From VMDJ01 sp038146785 (lineage in GTDB: Bacteria > Pseudomonadota > Gammaproteobacteria > Chromatiales > Chromatiaceae), in NCBI GenBank assembly GCA_038146785.1, contig JAYQSI010000017.1:62001-126000 (forward strand): a stretch of DNA of 64,000 bases. The letters run 5' to 3'. Below, piece by piece: positions 26,756 through 34,560 of this stretch; the stretch's first letter is position 1, and each line of letters opens with the position of its first letter. The translations under genes and the position numbers were made by a program. The notes beneath the pieces were generated by a model. The model saw nothing but the letters and a program-made list of their open reading frames with translations. It was not told where the DNA came from and did no database searches.

Positions 26756-27464
26756 GCAGCTTTTTTATACCGAATTGGTTCAGCCGTAAGGTCGTATCCG
26801 AGCTCGCCCATAACAGCGGTATAGGTCGCTTTGGCAAGTGATTTGCGATCTTTAGTCAGTGGTTGGCAGAAGACTTTGATCACCGATATAAGGTGCGTCC
26901 AAATCAATCTGTCCGTTGGGTTGCTGATAGCGAATACCAACAGGAGCAATGGCAAGCTTATTATCGATGCTCACAGCAAAGAGACGGGCAAAGAATTGTC
27001 GAACGAAGTGCCATCAGTTGTTGTGCCTTCAGGGAACAAGGTTAGAAGATTGCCTTGTTTTATAAAGTTGCCAATGGAGTGACTTAGAGTGATGATGTTT
27101 CTCCGCCGCCGCGTTTAATAAAGAGAGTGCCTGCGCGACTTGCTAGCCATCCAATCACGGGCCATTTTGCGACATCGTCTTTGGATAAGAAGCCTGTCTG
27201 CATGGTGGCGCCAAGTACCATGATATCTAACCAAGAGATATGGTTTGAGACAACTAAGCAAGGTGCTTCAGGGATAGTACCTTTTGTTGTGACTTTTACA
27301 TTGAGGATGCGTAATAAACGTGCATGCCACCAGTGAGTGATGCGTTTGTTTGTGCGCAATACGCCATCATCGTCTTTTGTAGAAACAAGAGGGGTTAAAA
27401 GAACACCTGCAAGGATATGCAGAATGATCAATACGCCACGATAGATGAGACGAAGATTATTCAT
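26752..27464 (-). pseudogene. olsA: OlsA-like 1-acyl-glycerol/lyso-ornithine-lipid acyltransferase, broken
   Basis: A PlsC-family acyltransferase placed directly after olsB (1-base overlap), so probably lyso-ornithine-lipid O-acyltransferase. The N-terminal membrane segment, the NHISWLD catalytic box (HX4D) and LFIKRGGGET read in the first frame. The next frame gives LSHSIGNFIKQGNLLTLFP and EGTTTDG. A third segment reads FFARLFAVSIDNKLAIAPVG, and the last, in another frame, KVFCQPLTKDRKSLAKATYT ending in IRYKKAA. Frame changes fall near 27098, 26996 and 26880, and a short stretch seems missing at the last one. It ends overlapping the stop of the convergent dehydrogenase gene. True decay or clustered errors are both possible. 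Confidence 0.75.
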
Positions 27465-28246
27465 TATGCGTTACTGACACGATCTAAGAAGTGGCGTGTA
27501 TATGCGCTATCCATTTCATCAACCTTCACCAAGACGAAAAGATCAGCGCAATTAAAGTCAGCGTCGTAATAGGCCTCACCACAAATGCGCGCACCTAAGC
27601 GAAGGTAAGCTTTTAGAAGAGGGGGCAAGGGTGCAGATAAAACATCTTCAGCGCCTGCAGGTATGGCGGGTAGTTCTACCTTTGGAGTAACACGCCACTG
27701 ATCATCGGAAAATGCATGTTGGCGAACCCGCTTCATGATCGCTTGCGCTTGCATACCACCATCTTCCATCGCAATAGAAGCGCAGCCAAACAAGTAATCA
27801 ATTTTGAATTGCGTAATAAAGTCTGCAAGACCTGACCATAAAACAGCAATAGCAGCCCCTGCACGATAATTGGGGTCTACACAAGTGCGGCCAATTTCAA
27901 CAACACGTCCGGGCAGATCATGCAGCTGAGACATTTCAAATTCACTCTCAGAGTAGTAGCCGCCTGCTTTTGCTGCTTGTTTATTAGTCAGTAATCGTGT
28001 GGAGGCAATGATGGCCCCCGTTTTGCTATCTTTAACTAACAAGTGTTGGCAGTAAGGGTCGAAGTGGTCCTGGTCTAGATTACCTTCGCCTTTAAGTTGA
28101 GCGCCCATTTCACCAGCAAAGACTCGATAACGAAGTTCTTGAGATGCACGAATATCAGCTAGCGTGCTCGCTAGCTCAAAATGCATGCGTTTTGGTTTTT
28201 CTTCCTGAAGGTGGGCTGGGTTAAGCAATGCGCTCATAGCTGTCAC
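27464..28246 (-). CDS. olsB: Ornithine-acyl-ACP N-acyltransferase
   Basis: OlsB makes lyso-ornithine lipid from ornithine and 3-hydroxyacyl-ACP. The 260-residue frame begins at GTG 28246; an alternative ATG at 28237 (MSALLNPAH) is equally credible. GNAT-like OlsB motifs include ELRYRVFAGEMGAQL, CQHLLVKD, RVVEIGRTCVDPNYR, and LGARICGEAYYDADFNCADLFVL, the family hallmark. olsA overlaps its stop. A Pho-box-like site lies about 65 bases upstream. Together they would make a phosphorus-free membrane lipid. Confidence 0.88.
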   Translation of the reverse strand: MTAMSALLNPAHLQEEKPKRMHFELASTLADIRASQELRYRVFAGEMGAQLKGEGNLDQDHFDPYCQHLLVKDSKTGAIIASTRLLTNKQAAKAGGYYSESEFEMSQLHDLPGRVVEIGRTCVDPNYRAGAAIAVLWSGLADFITQFKIDYLFGCASIAMEDGGMQAQAIMKRVRQHAFSDDQWRVTPKVELPAIPAGAEDVLSAPLPPLLKAYLRLGARICGEAYYDADFNCADLFVLVKVDEMDSAYTRHFLDRVSNA

Positions 28247-28308
28247 TCATTCGATTGTTACGATTGAGTCATATTAGGCAGTGAATATGACAGGGCATTG
28301 TCACTTTG

Positions 28309-28326
28309 GTGACAGTTTTATGACTT
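28309..28326 (-). promoter_or_regulatory. Pho-box-like site upstream of olsB
   Basis: On the minus strand the site reads AAGTCAT AAAA CTGTCAC, two 7-mers with a 4-base spacer, the PhoB layout; 11 of 14 repeat positions match the CTGTCAT consensus by eye. A further CTGTCAT lies just downstream. It overlaps the stop codon of the HAD gene, so olsB could have its own phosphate-regulated promoter. Confidence 0.55.
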
Positions 28327-29005
28327 AAGCGATACCAAGCGTGTGATTAACTCTCTGGCGTAGCGCAGATGGGGATTCAGAGATGATTTCAGAAGGGACC
28401 CCGATCTTTTGAGTGAGGCGTTCATAATCTTCAAAACCATATGACACCATGAACGGGTGAATGCCTGTTTCTATGCAGGCTAAAAAATCTTTCTTTTCGT
28501 CGCCGCAGGCATAAGACAAAGCTGGGTTGATTGAATATTTCTCACGAACAAGCCGAAATGCAGCTGTTTTGCTTTTCTTCAAAGGGAGGTGAAGTAGAAA
28601 GTCAAATCGACTGACATCGACGCCATGTCGCTCAAGAAGTAACTTTATAGTTTCCGTTGCATCTCTCGTAACGTTTCGGGTGATCATGCCAACACGAAGA
28701 CCCTCAAGACTCGTTAGCTGATTCATCCAATCTGCCATGCCTTCATAAAGTCTAGCCTCATGACGGTAGACCTCAGTGAGTGTGTCAATAAGTCGCTCTC
28801 GTTTTGACTTACTGACCTGGTTCGCAAGATTTGCTGGAAACTCTTTCAATCCGCCAATGTATTTAAAAAGATGGCGTCTTTTTTGAAATCTTTCCAAATC
28901 GCCCAAATTAAGTTTATTAGCCTGAAAAGCAGTCTCCATAGCACTGAATGCATCGATGGTTGTGCCGTCGGCATCGAGAATTAGAAGTTTGTCTTGGCAA
29001 TACAT
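28325..29005 (-). CDS. HAD-superfamily hydrolase, function unknown
   Basis: A 226-residue HAD protein. Motif I is LLILDADGTTIDAF, motif II lies in GMITRNVTRDA, the lysine in LPLKKSKTAAF and motif IV is YACGDEKKDFLACIETG. It heads the minus-strand group before olsB and is divergent from the glycosyltransferase operon. A lipid phosphate phosphatase role would suit the neighbourhood, but nothing in the sequence proves it. A Pho-box-like site lies about 40 bases upstream. Confidence 0.75.
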   Translation of the reverse strand: MYCQDKLLILDADGTTIDAFSAMETAFQANKLNLGDLERFQKRRHLFKYIGGLKEFPANLANQVSKSKRERLIDTLTEVYRHEARLYEGMADWMNQLTSLEGLRVGMITRNVTRDATETIKLLLERHGVDVSRFDFLLHLPLKKSKTAAFRLVREKYSINPALSYACGDEKKDFLACIETGIHPFMVSYGFEDYERLTQKIGVPSEIISESPSALRQRVNHTLGIA

Positions 29006-29041
29006 AAGCGTCTCTTGAAAACGCTAACCTAGCTTTTTTAT

Positions 29042-29059
29042 ATGACAAAAAGATGACCA
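29042..29059 (-). promoter_or_regulatory. Pho-box-like site upstream of the HAD-olsB-olsA group
   Basis: On the minus strand: TGGTCAT CTTT TTGTCAT, a 7-4-7 direct repeat with GTCAT cores 11 bases apart. It sits 37 bases from the HAD start codon, and is followed downstream by an AT-rich TATAAAAAAG stretch. It forms a back-to-back pair with the plus-strand site at 29074. Confidence 0.6.
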
Positions 29060-29073
29060 GTTAAGTTACAAAT

Positions 29074-29091
29074 TTGTCACATTATTGCCAT
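29074..29091 (+). promoter_or_regulatory. Pho-box-like site upstream of the glycosyltransferase operon
   Basis: Plus-strand TTGTCAC ATTA TTGCCAT, a 7-4-7 direct repeat with two mismatches to CTGTCAT in each half. It ends 38 bases before the proposed ATG 29130. Fifteen bases separate it from the opposite-facing site at 29042. Confidence 0.5.
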
Positions 29092-29129
29092 ATCAACTCG
29101 ATAAGTTATCTGCTTTCAAGGAGTGGCTT

Positions 29130-30302
29130 ATGCGTATATTGATGGTTTCAGATGTTTTTTTTCCACGGATCAATGGTGTTTCAACATCTATTCAGACCTT
29201 TGTTGAAGCATTTTTATCAATGGGTCATGAGGTAACCTTGATTGCACCGGACTACCCTGAGGTAGATAAAGAGCCTTTCGACATTATTCGTATTCCATCA
29301 CGTCAGCTGCCTTTTGATCCTGAAGACCGACTGATGTCATTAAGAAAGATTAAAAAGCTTGTTCCTGGCTTGCGACAACAGGAGTTCGATATCGTCCATA
29401 TACACACTCCATTTGTTGCTCATTATGCGGGCATTTATTTGGGTAAAGCATTGGGCTTAAAGGTGGTGACAAGCTACCACACTTTTTTTGAGGCCTATTT
29501 TGAAAAGTATTTGCCTCGCTTGCCTAAGGGTTTGCTGCGTGCGATCGCACGTAAATTCTCAAAGAGTCAATGTAATGCTGTAGATGGTGTGATTTCTCCA
29601 TCGCGCCAGATGAGCGACAAACTGCGTGAGTATGGCGTGGTACAACGCATAGATATTGTTCCGACTGGACTGCCATCAATTTGTTTTGAAAGGCGAGATA
29701 CAACAGGCTTTAGATCGCGTTACAAGATTCCCGATAGTGCATTTCTATTGCTTTATGTTGGGCGTGTTGCGTTTGAAAAAAATATAGGTTTTCTGATTGA
29801 GATGTTTGAGCAAGTGGTTGCAGCAGCACCTCATGCGCATTTCTTAGTAACAGGGGAAGGTCCTGCTCTCAAATCGTTAAAGAAGCAGGCTGGTGAAGCT
29901 GTGTGTTCTCAACATATTCATTTCGCCGGTTATCTAGATCGTTCTACGCAACTACTTTCATGTTACCAAGCGAGTGATTGTTTCGTGTTTGCCTCGGAAA
30001 CTGAAACACAAGGTTTGGTTTTGCTTGAAGCAATGGCATCCAGTATTCCTGTTGTGTCAGTCGCTAGCATGGGTTCTAAGGATGTTTTAGTTGAAGGTGA
30101 GGGTTGTCATATAGCCGAGCTAGATCATGAAGCTTTTGCATCAAAGGTCATTCAGCTAGCCAATCATCCTGAGAAAGCAAGATCTTTGTCTGAAAAGGGT
30201 CGGGCTTATGCCGAGTCTTGGAGTGCTATAGCGAAGGCGAACGAAATGCTAACGTTTTATCAAAACATCATTAATGTTGATGTTGAAGGTGAGTTGGCAT
30301 GA
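29130..30302 (+). CDS. GT4-family glycosyltransferase, first of a tandem pair
   Basis: A 390-residue GT-B glycosyltransferase. I chose ATG 29130 (MRILMVSDVFFPRINGVSTS) because AAGGAG stands six bases before it; an upstream in-frame ATG at 29085 falls inside the Pho-box-like site. Donor-binding features are YVGRVAFEKNIGFLIEMFE, LVTGEGPALKSL and ASETETQGLVLLEAMASS, with the EX7E motif. It overlaps the second glycosyltransferase by 4 bases. By context it probably glycosylates diacylglycerol or extends the glycolipid; donor and acceptor are unknown. Confidence 0.83.
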   Translation: MRILMVSDVFFPRINGVSTSIQTFVEAFLSMGHEVTLIAPDYPEVDKEPFDIIRIPSRQLPFDPEDRLMSLRKIKKLVPGLRQQEFDIVHIHTPFVAHYAGIYLGKALGLKVVTSYHTFFEAYFEKYLPRLPKGLLRAIARKFSKSQCNAVDGVISPSRQMSDKLREYGVVQRIDIVPTGLPSICFERRDTTGFRSRYKIPDSAFLLLYVGRVAFEKNIGFLIEMFEQVVAAAPHAHFLVTGEGPALKSLKKQAGEAVCSQHIHFAGYLDRSTQLLSCYQASDCFVFASETETQGLVLLEAMASSIPVVSVASMGSKDVLVEGEGCHIAELDHEAFASKVIQLANHPEKARSLSEKGRAYAESWSAIAKANEMLTFYQNIINVDVEGELA

Positions 30303-31351
30303 GATTATTGCTTGCTACAGATGCATGGTTTCCTCAAATTAATGGTGTCGTAACGACTTTGAGTACCATGGTTAAAAAGCTTGAGGCGATGGGGCATGTA
30401 GTTGAGGTGGTTTCTCATCAGGGTTATCCCACTATTGCGCTCCCGTCCTATGAAGAGATTCGTATTGCTTACCGGTTGCCGGGTATTGAGAAGCGCATTG
30501 ATGATTTTTCACCCGATGCCATTCACATCGCTACGGAAGGGCCAATTGGCTATAAAGTCAAAGCCTACTGTAATAAAAAAGGCTATAAATTCACGACATC
30601 CTTTCATACGCGATTTCCTGAGTATATTCGTGAGCGTTTTCCTATACCGCTCAACTGGACATACCCCATTGTGCGAAAGTTTCATAACCAAGCCGTAAAG
30701 ACGTTAGTCCCTACAAAAACAATTTGTGAACAACTGGTTGAGCGTGGTTTTGAGGGATTAGAAGTCTGGGGCAGGGGTGTGGATACCTCTTTATTTAATC
30801 CGCTGCATCGAGGTCAGCTTAAATTTGAGGGACCTGTGTACGTTAATGTGGGTCGAGTAGCGCCTGAGAAGAACTTAACTGCCTTTTTGGATCTGGATCT
30901 GCCAGGTACAAAAGTGGTTGTAGGCGATGGTCCATCACTTGATGAATACAAGCGTCGTTATCCTTATGTACTTTTTCCTGGTGCTAAAAAAGGCATTGAA
31001 TTGGCCCAATATTTCGCAGCAGCTGATGTGTTTGTATTTCCATCTCTCACAGATACATTCGGTTTAGTAATGCTAGAGGCGAACGCGTGTGGTGTACCTG
31101 TCGCAGCATTTCCAGTACCGGGACCATTGGATGTTATAGAGAAGGGGGTCAATGGTTGCATGCATGAGAATTTATCAACGGCTATTGCATCTGCCATCAT
31201 GTTAGATAGAAATGTATGTCGAAATCATGCGTTAACCAAAACTTGGGATAGAATAGCGATTCAATTTTTACGGGCATTAAGTCCGGTCTTACAAGAACGC
31301 GCAAGAACCATAAAGGAAGCACAATGGGCAAGCCAGGCAACACCGGTTTAA
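30299..31351 (+). CDS. GT4-family glycosyltransferase, Agt-like glycolipid synthase candidate
   Basis: A 350-residue GT-B enzyme beginning MRLLLATDAWFPQINGVVTT. Mid-protein motifs ALPSYEEIRIAYRLPG, HIATEGPIGYKVKAYC and FTTSFHTRFPEYIRERF resemble the diacylglycerol glycosyltransferase Agt known from phosphate-starved alphaproteobacteria. The donor site is NVGRVAPEKNLTAFLDLD and SLTDTFGLVMLEANACGVP (Asp in place of the first Glu of EX7E). dgkA overlaps its end by 28 bases. Assignment to Agt is by recalled similarity and context, not a search. Confidence 0.8.
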   Translation: MRLLLATDAWFPQINGVVTTLSTMVKKLEAMGHVVEVVSHQGYPTIALPSYEEIRIAYRLPGIEKRIDDFSPDAIHIATEGPIGYKVKAYCNKKGYKFTTSFHTRFPEYIRERFPIPLNWTYPIVRKFHNQAVKTLVPTKTICEQLVERGFEGLEVWGRGVDTSLFNPLHRGQLKFEGPVYVNVGRVAPEKNLTAFLDLDLPGTKVVVGDGPSLDEYKRRYPYVLFPGAKKGIELAQYFAAADVFVFPSLTDTFGLVMLEANACGVPVAAFPVPGPLDVIEKGVNGCMHENLSTAIASAIMLDRNVCRNHALTKTWDRIAIQFLRALSPVLQERARTIKEAQWASQATPV

Positions 31352-31707
31352 CACGTATTATCAAAGCGGGGGGCTATTCTTTTCTTGGTCTCAAAGCTGC
31401 TTGGAAATACGAATCTGCTTTTCGCCAAGAGGTTTTGCTCGCAGCAGCGATGATTCCTGGGGCTGTTTGGCTGGGTCGCACTGCGGACGAAATTGGCCTT
31501 TTAATTGGAACGGTTATGTTGGTCGTTATTGTCGAATTGCTCAATTCGGCGGTAGAAGCAGTGGTTGACCGAATCGGTGATGAGCCACATAAGCTATCTG
31601 GTCGTGCAAAAGATATGGGATCAGCAGCGGTTTTCATCAGTTTGTTGTTGGTGTTGGTGATATGGGGCGCTATCGCTCTGGATAGGTTTGCTCCTGGTCT
31701 GATCTGA
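31324..31707 (+). CDS. dgkA: Diacylglycerol kinase
   Basis: DgkA phosphorylates diacylglycerol to phosphatidate at the inner membrane. It has 127 residues with an N-terminal amphipathic region, an active-site-bearing GLKAAWKYESAFRQE and the signature VVIVELLNSAVEAVVDRIG, plus three membrane helices. In this operon it would balance glycosylation by the glycosyltransferases, returning diacylglycerol to the phospholipid pool. Confidence 0.93.
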   Translation: MGKPGNTGLTRIIKAGGYSFLGLKAAWKYESAFRQEVLLAAAMIPGAVWLGRTADEIGLLIGTVMLVVIVELLNSAVEAVVDRIGDEPHKLSGRAKDMGSAAVFISLLLVLVIWGAIALDRFAPGLI

Positions 31708-31717
31708 AATGACATTT

Positions 31718-31735
31718 CAGTCATTAGATTGTCAT
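31718..31735 (+). promoter_or_regulatory. Pho-box-like site upstream of the plcP fragment
   Basis: CAGTCAT TAGA TTGTCAT, a 7-4-7 repeat with one mismatch per half to CTGTCAT. A third, weaker half (CTGACGC) follows after another 4-base spacer at 31740-31746. This is the best Pho-box match in the window and stands 44 bases before the plcP start. Confidence 0.7.
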
Positions 31736-31778
31736 TAAACTGACGCAAAATCTTGGGGTCTGATAATGAGAAAGGCCC

Positions 31779-31874
31779 ATGAAAGTCAAAAAACATCGTG
31801 CAATATGGATCTCTGATGTCCATCTCGGTACCCGCGGCTGTAAAGCAGACTTTCTTCTTGAATTCCTTAGATGA
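31779..31874 (+). pseudogene. 5' fragment of a PlcP-like metallophosphoesterase
   Basis: Thirty-one codons from ATG 31779 read MKVKKHRAIWISDVHLGTR then GCKADFLLEFLR and stop. The DVHLGTRGC segment, with the metal-binding Asp and His, is the start of calcineurin-like phosphoesterases of the LpxH/PlcP group. In phosphate-starved bacteria PlcP hydrolyses phospholipid to diacylglycerol. Around 230 residues are missing: at about 31868 the sequence joins directly to the interior of a gap gene. The Pho-box-like site and the adjacent Agt-like glycosyltransferase favour PlcP over LpxH. Confidence 0.72.
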
Positions 31875-32808
31875 TCAGTCGTATCAGGTGGTGCGAGTTA
31901 ACGAGATCTCAACCGATGCTACAGGTTCTGCGCATTTGCTTAAATTTGATTCAGTGCACGGTACATGGCATCAATCAGTGTCTGCATCTGGCAACACGAT
32001 GGATGTTGAAGGTGCGCAGATCGCGCATACCTCGAATAAAGAGATTCATGAGACCGATTGGTCTGATTGCGACATCGTGATTGAAGCAACCGGCAAACAT
32101 CATAAAAAGCCCGAGACGCTACAGAACTATTTTGATCAAGGTGTTAAGAAGGTCATCGTTGCCGCACCGACAGAGGGTGCGCTGAATATCGTCTACGGTG
32201 TTAATCATCATCTTTATTCGGCAAATGAACATCACTTAGTGACAGCAGCCTCTTGTACAACGAACTGCTTGGCACCGGTGGTTAAAGTGATGCACGAAAA
32301 GGTGGGCATTAAGCATGGCAGCATGACCACCATCCATAACATCACCAATACGCAGACCATTATCGATAAAGGTCATAAGGATCTTCGTCGTGCGCGCTCA
32401 TGTGGCACTTCCTTGATACCCACTACGACAGGCTCTGCGAAAGCGATCACTAAAATCTTCCCTGAGCTTGAGGGAAAGTTGAACGGTCATGCGGTACGGG
32501 TACCTCTCACCAATGCCTCACTGACAGACTTTGTGTTTGAAGCAGAGCGTGCAGTAACGGTTGAAGAGTTAAATGCGTTATTTAAACAAGCCGCTGAGGG
32601 TGAGTTGGCCGGTATCTTGGGCTACGAAGAGCGACCTTTGGTTTCGATTGATTATCTGAATGATCCGAGATCATCAATTGTCGATGCTTTGTCGACTATG
32701 GTGATAAACGACACTCAAGTGAAGATCTATGCCTGGTATGACAATGAGTGGGGCTATGTGAATCGAATGATGAACATCACCGATATGGTAGCTCGCTCAA
32801 TAAGCTAA
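31866..32808 (+). pseudogene. Glyceraldehyde-3-phosphate dehydrogenase, N-terminus missing
   Basis: GAPDH sequence begins abruptly at about DDQSYQVVRVNEI and lacks the NAD-binding GFGRIGR start. The rest is complete: the catalytic Cys in TAASCTTNCLAP, then GSMTTIHNITNTQTIIDKGH, DLRRARSCGTSLIPTTTGSA, GYEERPLVSIDYLNDPRSS and YAWYDNEWGYVNRM. The HNITNTQTI and LGYEERPLVSIDY text is closer to the ArsJ-associated GAPDH group than to typical glycolytic GapA, as I recall it. An in-frame ATG at 31798 exists but uses plcP sequence. A terminator follows. Confidence 0.85.
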
Positions 32809-32819
32809 TCGACGCGCAT

Positions 32820-32846
32820 AAAAAAGCCGCCGTTCGGCGGCTTTTT
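32820..32846. terminator. Bidirectional rho-independent terminator between gap and pit
   Basis: Perfect stem GCCGCCG TT CGGCGGC at 32826-32841, with six A on the left and five T on the right. It serves the gap remnant on the plus strand and pit on the minus strand; the true pit stop lies within 4 bases of it. Confidence 0.92.
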
Positions 32847-32849
32847 CGA

Positions 32850-34419
32850 TTAAGGCATCATAAAGCCTCGTAAGGTGAAGTAGAGGAAGGCGGCCATCGT
32901 GCCAGAGGCTGGTACGGTAATCAGCCAAGCTGCGATGATTTTCTTAAACGCTGAACGTTTAACCAACTCATTCTTATAAACCTTCTTCAAGCTCTTACGC
33001 TCTTTCTTAGAAAGCTCAGCTTCGCTCTTTCTTTGCTTTCATCTCTTTCAGCATGATGCCTTTTTGGATGACAGATGCTTTAGTGAAGCGCTCTAGGAAT
33101 GCATTGACATCAGCTTCATCTTCACCTTGATGGTGCTCACGGATCTCATCGAGCATCTTCTGGTAGCTACGCTTGAGGTATTCGCGCAGGAAGCCAACGC
33201 CAAATACAGCACCAACTGCAATGTGCGTTGATGACACGGGCAGGCCAAGCTGGCTTGCAATAATGACGGTGATCGCCGCTGCCATCGCAATTGAGAAGGC
33301 GCGCATTTGATCCAGTTCAGTGATTTCACTACCAACGGTTTTGATCAGTTTAGGGCCATATAAAGCTAGACCGATCGCAATACCAACAGCGCCAACCAGC
33401 ATTACCCAAAGTGGGATAGCTGCTTTACTGTGGTAGCCGCCATGTAACAAGGCGTCATTGATCGCAGCGAGTGGGCCAACGGCATTAGCCACATCGTTTG
33501 CACCGTGAGCAAAGCTCAATAGTGCTGCTGCGAAGATCAGAGGCGCAGTGAACAATGCATTAACGCCAGCTTTCGAACTTTCAAGTCCTTCGCCTTGTTG
33601 TGCAATCTTTACGCGGGTAAAGAAGTAAACAAGTACGGCAATACCAAAACCAATCAGCGCTGCTGTGGTGAAATCAAGCTTGATCAGCTTCTTCACACCC
33701 TTGAGTGCTAAATAGGTCGAAAACGCCCATGCCATCAACGCGAGCAGAATAGGCACAACTTTGAGCGCAGCGGCTCGCATATCGTCTTTATAGGTAATTG
33801 AGCGTTTGATAACGATCAAGAAGGTTGCCGCAATAATGCCACCTAAGACAGGTGAGATAACCCAGCTGGCTGCGATAGCACCCATGGTGCCCCAGTTAGC
33901 GATACCCATACCGCCAGCCGCAATACCTGCACCTAAAACGCCACCGACAATAGAGTGGGTTGTTGAAACAGGTGCGCCAAGCGCGGTAGCAATGTTTAGC
34001 CAAATCGCACCGGCTAGAAGGGCGGCCATCATTAACCAGATGAAGGCATTCGGGTCGCCGATCACGGATGGATCGATGATGCCTTTCTTAATGGTGCTAA
34101 CCACATCACCACCGGCAATGATCGCGCCAGAGGCTTCGAAGATGGCAGCAATGATAATGGCAGTTGTTAATGTCATGGCACGTGAGCCCACCGCGGGGCC
34201 AACGTTATTGGCCACATCATTTGCGCCAATGTTCATTGCCATATAGCCACCGATCATTGCGGCGGCAACCAGCATGTAATGTTGGTTAATGGTGTCTAGG
34301 GTAATGCTGGCGAACAGCATGATCGCCACAATGAAAAGTGTCGCAATGCCGATTCGAACGACTTCGTTTGAACTAAAGCGTGCTGCATCTTCAATTTGAT
34401 TGATGTTCTTTAAATCCAT
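32850..34419 (-). CDS. pit: Low-affinity inorganic phosphate transporter, PiT family, one-base frameshift near the C-terminus
   Basis: This is a proton- or metal-phosphate symporter of the inner membrane. Two repeated PiT signatures are present, GANDVANNVGPAVGSRA and AHGANDVANAVGPLAA, plus paired VSTTHSIVGG and VSSTHIAVGA motifs and about ten helices. Reading from ATG 34419 the frame ends early at 33016 (MKAKKERS). Another frame carries on as AELSKKERKSLKKVYKNEL and then a last membrane helix ending TLRGFMMP at 32850. A single extra base near 33021-33031 explains this and gives 522 residues. It fits the surrounding phosphate block. Confidence 0.88.
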
Positions 34420-34560
34420 GTCTAAAGGGTCTTAAGTTGCTAAATAATGTAGGCAGTCTACACATCTGAGTGACAATGTCAGCCTTAATTAGATCTAGTG
34501 GTGGAAGAGTCTGCTAAGGTAAATAAAAATATTTAAAAACAATAGCTTAAATATCAAGTA

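Noticed and set aside
31798..31865. Start of the GAPDH at ATG 31798
   Set aside because: Those codons are an alternative frame of the plcP fragment and do not encode the GAPDH NAD-binding motif.
34420..34560. Pho box upstream of pit
   Set aside because: A TTGTCAC half-site is present around 34470, but no second half lies at the 11-base period.
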